Positions 6,056 to 8,377 of a stretch of 8,377 nucleotides of DNA are shown in pieces (position 1 is the first letter of the stretch; every line of letters starts with the position of its first letter). The stretch is from Ilumatobacteraceae bacterium (GTDB lineage: Bacteria; Actinomycetota; Acidimicrobiia; Acidimicrobiales; Ilumatobacteraceae): NCBI GenBank assembly GCA_016650435.1, contig JAENVT010000237.1:1-8377 (forward strand), in the 5' to 3' direction. A program made the translations under genes and the position numbers. The notes beneath the pieces were generated by a model, which ran no database searches, had not been told where the DNA came from, and was given only the letters and a program-made list of their open reading frames with translations.

Positions 6056-6295
6056 AGTATAGCCAATCCCCTGTGCTGTACACCCCTTCGGGTGATTTTC
6101 CCGACGGTGGACGGACTCCTCGCGTTTGACAGGCAAGCGGATCGGGTAGCCCGTCCCGCCAGGATGCTCCCCGAAAGGGCGTTTCTTGCGCCGCCTAGGT
6201 GCCTGTCGTCTGCGGCTTAACCGGGACGGACGGCAGGTGCCGGCGGGCATAGCGGCACTGAAGTGATGGGCGCGCTGGCGCTCGGATGTCTTGTT
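6056..6295. other. Intergenic region between the hydroxylase stop and the STAS start
   Basis: These 240 bases hold no convincing gene. On the minus strand TATACT (complement of 6056-6061) is a good -10 match directly before the GTG, but no -35 is seen at 16-18 bp. Two mutually exclusive small hairpins lie upstream of the STAS start: CACCC/GGGTG (6081-6085 with 6090-6094) and CGGG/CCCG (6089-6092 with 6100-6103). A larger stem-loop at 6199-6240 is listed separately. No known riboswitch consensus was recognised. Confidence 0.4.
6199..6240. other. Stem-loop downstream of the hydroxylase gene
   Basis: CCTGTCGTCTG (6202-6212) pairs with CGGACGGCAGG (6227-6237), with G-U pairs at two positions if read as plus-strand RNA. 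It extends outward to 6199/6240 with further G-U pairs. An inner CGG-CTTAA-CCG hairpin (6213-6223) closes the loop. It sits about 60 bases after the minus-strand hydroxylase stop, where a terminator would be expected. No U-run follows on that strand, and the G-U pairs become A-C mismatches there, so function is uncertain. Confidence 0.25.
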
Positions 6296-7765
6296 CTAGT
6301 GAGCCGGAGTGGCCGGTCCGAACCAGGTCGCAAGTGCTCGATGTAGCTCTGGGTCCGTGAGGTCTCCCGCCCAGGCGACATGTCCGTCGGGTCGGATCAA
6401 CACGGCCGAGGGAGCAGCGACCTCGCCAAGGACCGGGAGCTCCCACACGCCTGCATGCTTGGCGTCGACCAACCGGACTCGATTCGCCCAAGGAGAAATG
6501 TCGAAACTGTCGGGTTCGCCGAGGTTGAGGAGCACGGGCCGAGCGCCGTGCAACAGGGTGAATACGCGCGTGGGACCGTCGGCGGTATGCACGTCGAGGT
6601 CGGGCATGCGCCGCCCGAGCAGCGGGTGTCCCTCTCCGAGGTCGTAGTGGATGTCCAGAGCCGAGAGCATCGCTGCGATATGCCGGCGCGGCTCGTCCAT
6701 GCCCAGCAGTGCGGTCATGGTGTCGCGGAGGGCCTGGTGGCGGTCGTCGGCGCGGGCGAGTGCGACTTGCGCCATGGTGTTGTGCAACACCCGGGCACCG
6801 ACTGGATGCCGTTCGGTGTGGTAGGTGTCCAGCAGGCTCTCCGGTGACGTCTTGTTGACCACTTGGGCCAGCTTCCATCCCAGGTTCACGGCATCCTGCA
6901 CGCCGGTGTTGAGGCCTTGGCCGCCCTGCGGGGGATGCACGTGTGCGGCGTCGCCGGCCAGCAGTACACGGCCGTGGCGGTAGGAGGCTGCCTGCCGCGA
7001 CATGTCAGTGAACCGGGAGATCCAGGTCGGGCTGTGCACCCCGTAGTCGGTCCCGTACACACCGACGAGTGCCTCGCGGAGTTCGTCCATGCTGGGCTCG
7101 CCGGTGTGCTCGACGTGTCGTTCCGTGAGCACGACCCCAATTGGCCCGCCCTCTTGCCTCCGACCGATGGCATGGGTGCCGACGCTGTCGTGACGGAAGC
7201 CGAAATCCGGCTCCTCGTCCATCTCGACCTCGGCGATCATCCAGCTGGTCGAAGGATCCAACCCGGCGAAGTCGATGCCCGCTGCCTTGCGGACCAGGCT
7301 GCGTCCTCCGTCGCAGCCGACGAGATACTTCGCTCGGAGCGACGTGTCGTCGGACAGCTCGACATCGACGCCGGTGTCGTCCTGAACGAAGCCCACCACG
7401 TCGCAGCCACGAAGGATCGGAACCCCGAGCTCACCGACCCAGCTAGCCAGGATGGGCTCGAAGAGGCGCTGCGACAGCGCAAGGACGTAGTTGTGGCGGG
7501 TAGGGAAGTCGCTGATGTCCAAGGCGACCTGAGAGAACCCCAGAGCCGGGTGCACCTGCCCCGCCGACAGGAATCGTTCCGCGATGCCACGCTGATCAAG
7601 TACCTCGATGGTCCGAGAGTGAAGCCCGCCGGCTCGCGATCCATCGAGGTCCTGACTGGTGCGTCGTTCGGCGATGACGACATCGACTCCCGCCAACGCC
7701 AGCTCGCCCGCCAACATCAACCCGGTCGGGCCTCCTCCCGCGATCACCACCGCATGCTCGGTCAT
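6296..7765 (-). CDS. FAD-dependent aromatic hydroxylase (group A monooxygenase, PF01494; rifampicin-monooxygenase-like)
   Basis: A 489-residue NAD(P)H-dependent flavoprotein hydroxylase, complete at both ends. ATG 7765 has GGGGAG 5 bases upstream. The dinucleotide-binding GxGxxG is at residues 10-15 in VVIAGGGPTGLMLAGELALA. Further marks are LHSRTIEVLDQRGI (49-61), the DG motif LVGCDGGRSLVRKAAG (148-163) and the GD motif VLLAGDAAHVHPPQGGQGLN (267-286), continuing TGVQDAVNLGWKLA. The C-terminal part, with VLLNLGE and VLIRPDGHVAWAG (455-467), fits the thioredoxin-like third domain of the PheA/TfdB/RdmE/Rox group. All expected FAD-contact motifs are intact. Such enzymes hydroxylate phenols, polyketides or antibiotics such as rifampicin, and the substrate cannot be told here. 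The start overlaps a 23-codon upstream ORF by ATGA, suggesting translational coupling. No dedicated regulator is adjacent. Confidence 0.94.
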   Translation of the reverse strand: MTEHAVVIAGGGPTGLMLAGELALAGVDVVIAERRTSQDLDGSRAGGLHSRTIEVLDQRGIAERFLSAGQVHPALGFSQVALDISDFPTRHNYVLALSQRLFEPILASWVGELGVPILRGCDVVGFVQDDTGVDVELSDDTSLRAKYLVGCDGGRSLVRKAAGIDFAGLDPSTSWMIAEVEMDEEPDFGFRHDSVGTHAIGRRQEGGPIGVVLTERHVEHTGEPSMDELREALVGVYGTDYGVHSPTWISRFTDMSRQAASYRHGRVLLAGDAAHVHPPQGGQGLNTGVQDAVNLGWKLAQVVNKTSPESLLDTYHTERHPVGARVLHNTMAQVALARADDRHQALRDTMTALLGMDEPRRHIAAMLSALDIHYDLGEGHPLLGRRMPDLDVHTADGPTRVFTLLHGARPVLLNLGEPDSFDISPWANRVRLVDAKHAGVWELPVLGEVAAPSAVLIRPDGHVAWAGDLTDPELHRALATWFGPATPAH

Positions 7766-7833
7766 CGCCGCTCCCCGGCGAACGCCGCACCCGACAGCGC
7801 GATCGACCCATCTGCCGAAGAAAACGCACCCAT
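7762..7833 (-). CDS. Possible 23-aa leader peptide coupled to the FAD hydroxylase
   Basis: ATG 7833 has a strong ribosome binding site, AGGAG, 8 bases upstream. The frame (MGAFSSADGSIALSGAAFAG, then ERR) ends in a TGA that overlaps the hydroxylase ATG as ATGA. That arrangement normally means coupled translation. The peptide is small and Ala/Ser/Gly-rich, with no known domain and no obvious attenuation codon run. It may be a leader ORF that sets hydroxylase expression, or the remnant of a larger upstream gene after an internal deletion. The same frame is open to ATG 7956, but the added residues do not look conserved and lack a ribosome binding site. Confidence 0.45.
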   Translation of the reverse strand: MGAFSSADGSIALSGAAFAGERR

Positions 7834-7934
7834 TTTCACAACTCCTGGCTCCCTAGGTTCTGGCTGTGACCGGCTCAGCGAACGCGTCACTAACAGCACG
7901 TTTGGGTCGTTTGCGGCAAGCCCCCTCCCCCGGG

Positions 7935-8105
7935 CTAAGTTGTGAGTAGCGGCCAAGGTTCACGCTCGACGACGCGGGCGAGTTCGTCGATCCCTACTTG
8001 GGCGACACCGAGTGACGCAGTGGTGAAGGCGCTGCCCAGCGTCGGGAACCCAGCAACGGCAATCCCGGGCGTTGCCTTGCAAGTGTCGCCGGGAATCCGA
8101 AACCC
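7935..8105 (-). pseudogene. Remnant resembling a piece of an acyl-CoA dehydrogenase-like protein
   Basis: A 56-codon open frame lies between TGA (complement of 8106-8108) and TAG (complement of 7935-7937), with no start codon context. The stretch PGIAVAGFPTLGSAFTTASL then GVAQVGIDELARVVEREPW is strongly protein-like. It follows the pattern of the helical C-terminal domain start in acyl-CoA dehydrogenase/DszC-type flavoproteins (..P.lg...a..slGiA.aaiDEl..l...). The rest of that domain and everything upstream are missing or out of frame, so it would be a decayed fragment. The assignment is from pattern memory only. Its direction matches the hydroxylase, so an ancestral catabolic operon is possible. 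Confidence 0.35.
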
Positions 8106-8180
8106 TCATCCGAGGGACGGACGGACCAGGGCCTCAAAATCCCCGGCGACGGTGCACCCATACCCTCACTGGCCGCGGCT

Positions 8181-8205
8181 AAACACTGCGCTACGTGTTT
8201 TCTTT
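8181..8205 (+). terminator. A/T-rich hairpin with T-rich tail (weak plus-strand terminator-like)
   Basis: AAACAC (8181-8186) and GTGTTT (8195-8200) form a perfect 6-bp stem with an 8-base loop, followed by TCTTTT. In plus-strand RNA this looks like a weak intrinsic terminator. No plus-strand gene ends nearby, so it either ends an unrecognised transcript or is part of the A/T-richer patch at 8181-8224. Confidence 0.25.
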
Positions 8206-8221
8206 TGCTCAGGCGAAGAAA

Positions 8222-8290
8222 TGTCACTGAGAGACCGAGCCCCGCTAGAGCCGGTGGCGGCGAAACCGGGCGAGCGGAACCCCAGTGACA
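8222..8290. repeat. 69-nt element with three nested inverted repeats
   Basis: The outer arms TGTCACTG (8222-8229) and CAGTGACA (8283-8290) are perfect complements. Inside them are CCGCT (8242-8246)/AGCGG (8273-8277), and inside those CCGGT (8251-8255)/ACCGG (8265-8269), closing a 9-base loop. All three pairs are collinear, giving one long interrupted hairpin. It may be a small palindromic interspersed repeat, a structured RNA or a recombination site. No integron attC core motifs or insertion-sequence ends were recognised. Confidence 0.5.
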
Positions 8291-8377
8291 GACGTACGCA
8301 TACCCCTCGCGAGACGTCGTCAAACGGCGGTGAGTGCCGATGGATTGCCCAGCCAGGCGTGGAATGGGCTTCGGAAA

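Larger units (their letters stand above)
7838..8377. other. Gene-poor right edge (no intact gene)
   Basis: Apart from the acyl-CoA dehydrogenase-like remnant and the two hairpin elements, I find no convincing gene here. The minus-strand frame at 7994-8323 is Arg/Pro/Ser-rich with no family signal. A plus-strand frame from ATG 8221 (MSLRDRAPLEPVAAKPGERN) is open to the window edge but has only a weak GAAG upstream and runs through the stem-loop. GTGAC/GTCAC arms 15 bases apart (7866-7870 and 7886-7890) are a weak possible operator upstream of the leader ORF. The hydroxylase promoter should lie around 7840-7920, but I see no clear -35/-10 pair. Confidence 0.5.

Noticed and set aside
6061..6240. 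Riboswitch (c-di-GMP or c-di-AMP type) upstream of the STAS gene
   Set aside because: Several small hairpins are present, but I could not align the conserved nucleotides of either riboswitch class.
6056..6250. 65-residue N-terminal extension of the STAS protein to ATG 6250
   Set aside because: The added residues are Arg/Pro-rich, lack conserved features and cross a stem-loop. The STAS domain is complete without them.
6863..7945. 360-codon plus-strand frame antisense to the FAD hydroxylase
   Set aside because: No ribosome binding site and no recognisable domain. The minus strand holds intact GxGxxG, DG and GD motifs.
8222..8290. Integron attC site or insertion-sequence terminal repeat
   Set aside because: No GTTRRRY/RYYYAAC core motifs, no transposase or integrase frame and no flanking direct repeats were found.

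Overview
This is chromosomal DNA from a high-GC bacterium, almost certainly an actinobacterium. The evidence is GC-rich third codon positions, GTG/TTG start codons, an EF-G2-like C-terminus, a limonene-monooxygenase-like LLM flavoprotein, and a regulator/exporter pair that looks leaderless. I cannot place the genus. No CRISPR array, tRNA, rRNA, complete insertion sequence or replication origin was seen.

Left part (1-3188, plus strand): the C-terminal part of an elongation factor G-like GTPase runs off the left edge. Fourteen bases after its stop comes a luciferase-like flavin-dependent monooxygenase resembling limonene 1,2-monooxygenase. A 14-segment DHA2-type efflux pump follows, with a probable TTG start.

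Middle (3189-5067): an XRE-cupin regulator (minus) and a 12-segment MFS exporter (plus) are transcribed divergently from a 46-bp gap. That gap holds overlapping, oppositely directed promoter-like elements. Both would put the transcript start at or within two bases of the start codon. A perfect dyad lies on the regulator start site and on the exporter -35 element. This is the most coherent regulatory unit in the window: a local regulator that probably represses itself and its exporter.

Middle right (5054-6300): a possible 31-residue minus-strand protein and a 103-residue protein made of two copies of a LuxR/sigma-region-4-like helix-turn-helix unit diverge around a perfect 12-bp palindrome. 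An orphan STAS-domain (anti-anti-sigma type) protein follows on the minus strand.

Right part (6296-8377): a group A FAD aromatic hydroxylase (minus) is preceded by a 23-codon ORF with a good ribosome binding site. That ORF ends in an ATGA overlap with the hydroxylase start, so it is a candidate coupled leader peptide. Beyond it is a roughly 540-bp stretch without an intact gene. It holds a minus-strand open frame resembling a piece of an acyl-CoA dehydrogenase-like protein, an A/T-rich hairpin, and a 69-nt element with three nested inverted repeats. I read this edge as decayed or mobile-element-derived DNA.

The recurring theme is flavin oxygenases plus drug/xenobiotic-type exporters with local regulators. 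No shared substrate can be named from sequence alone.
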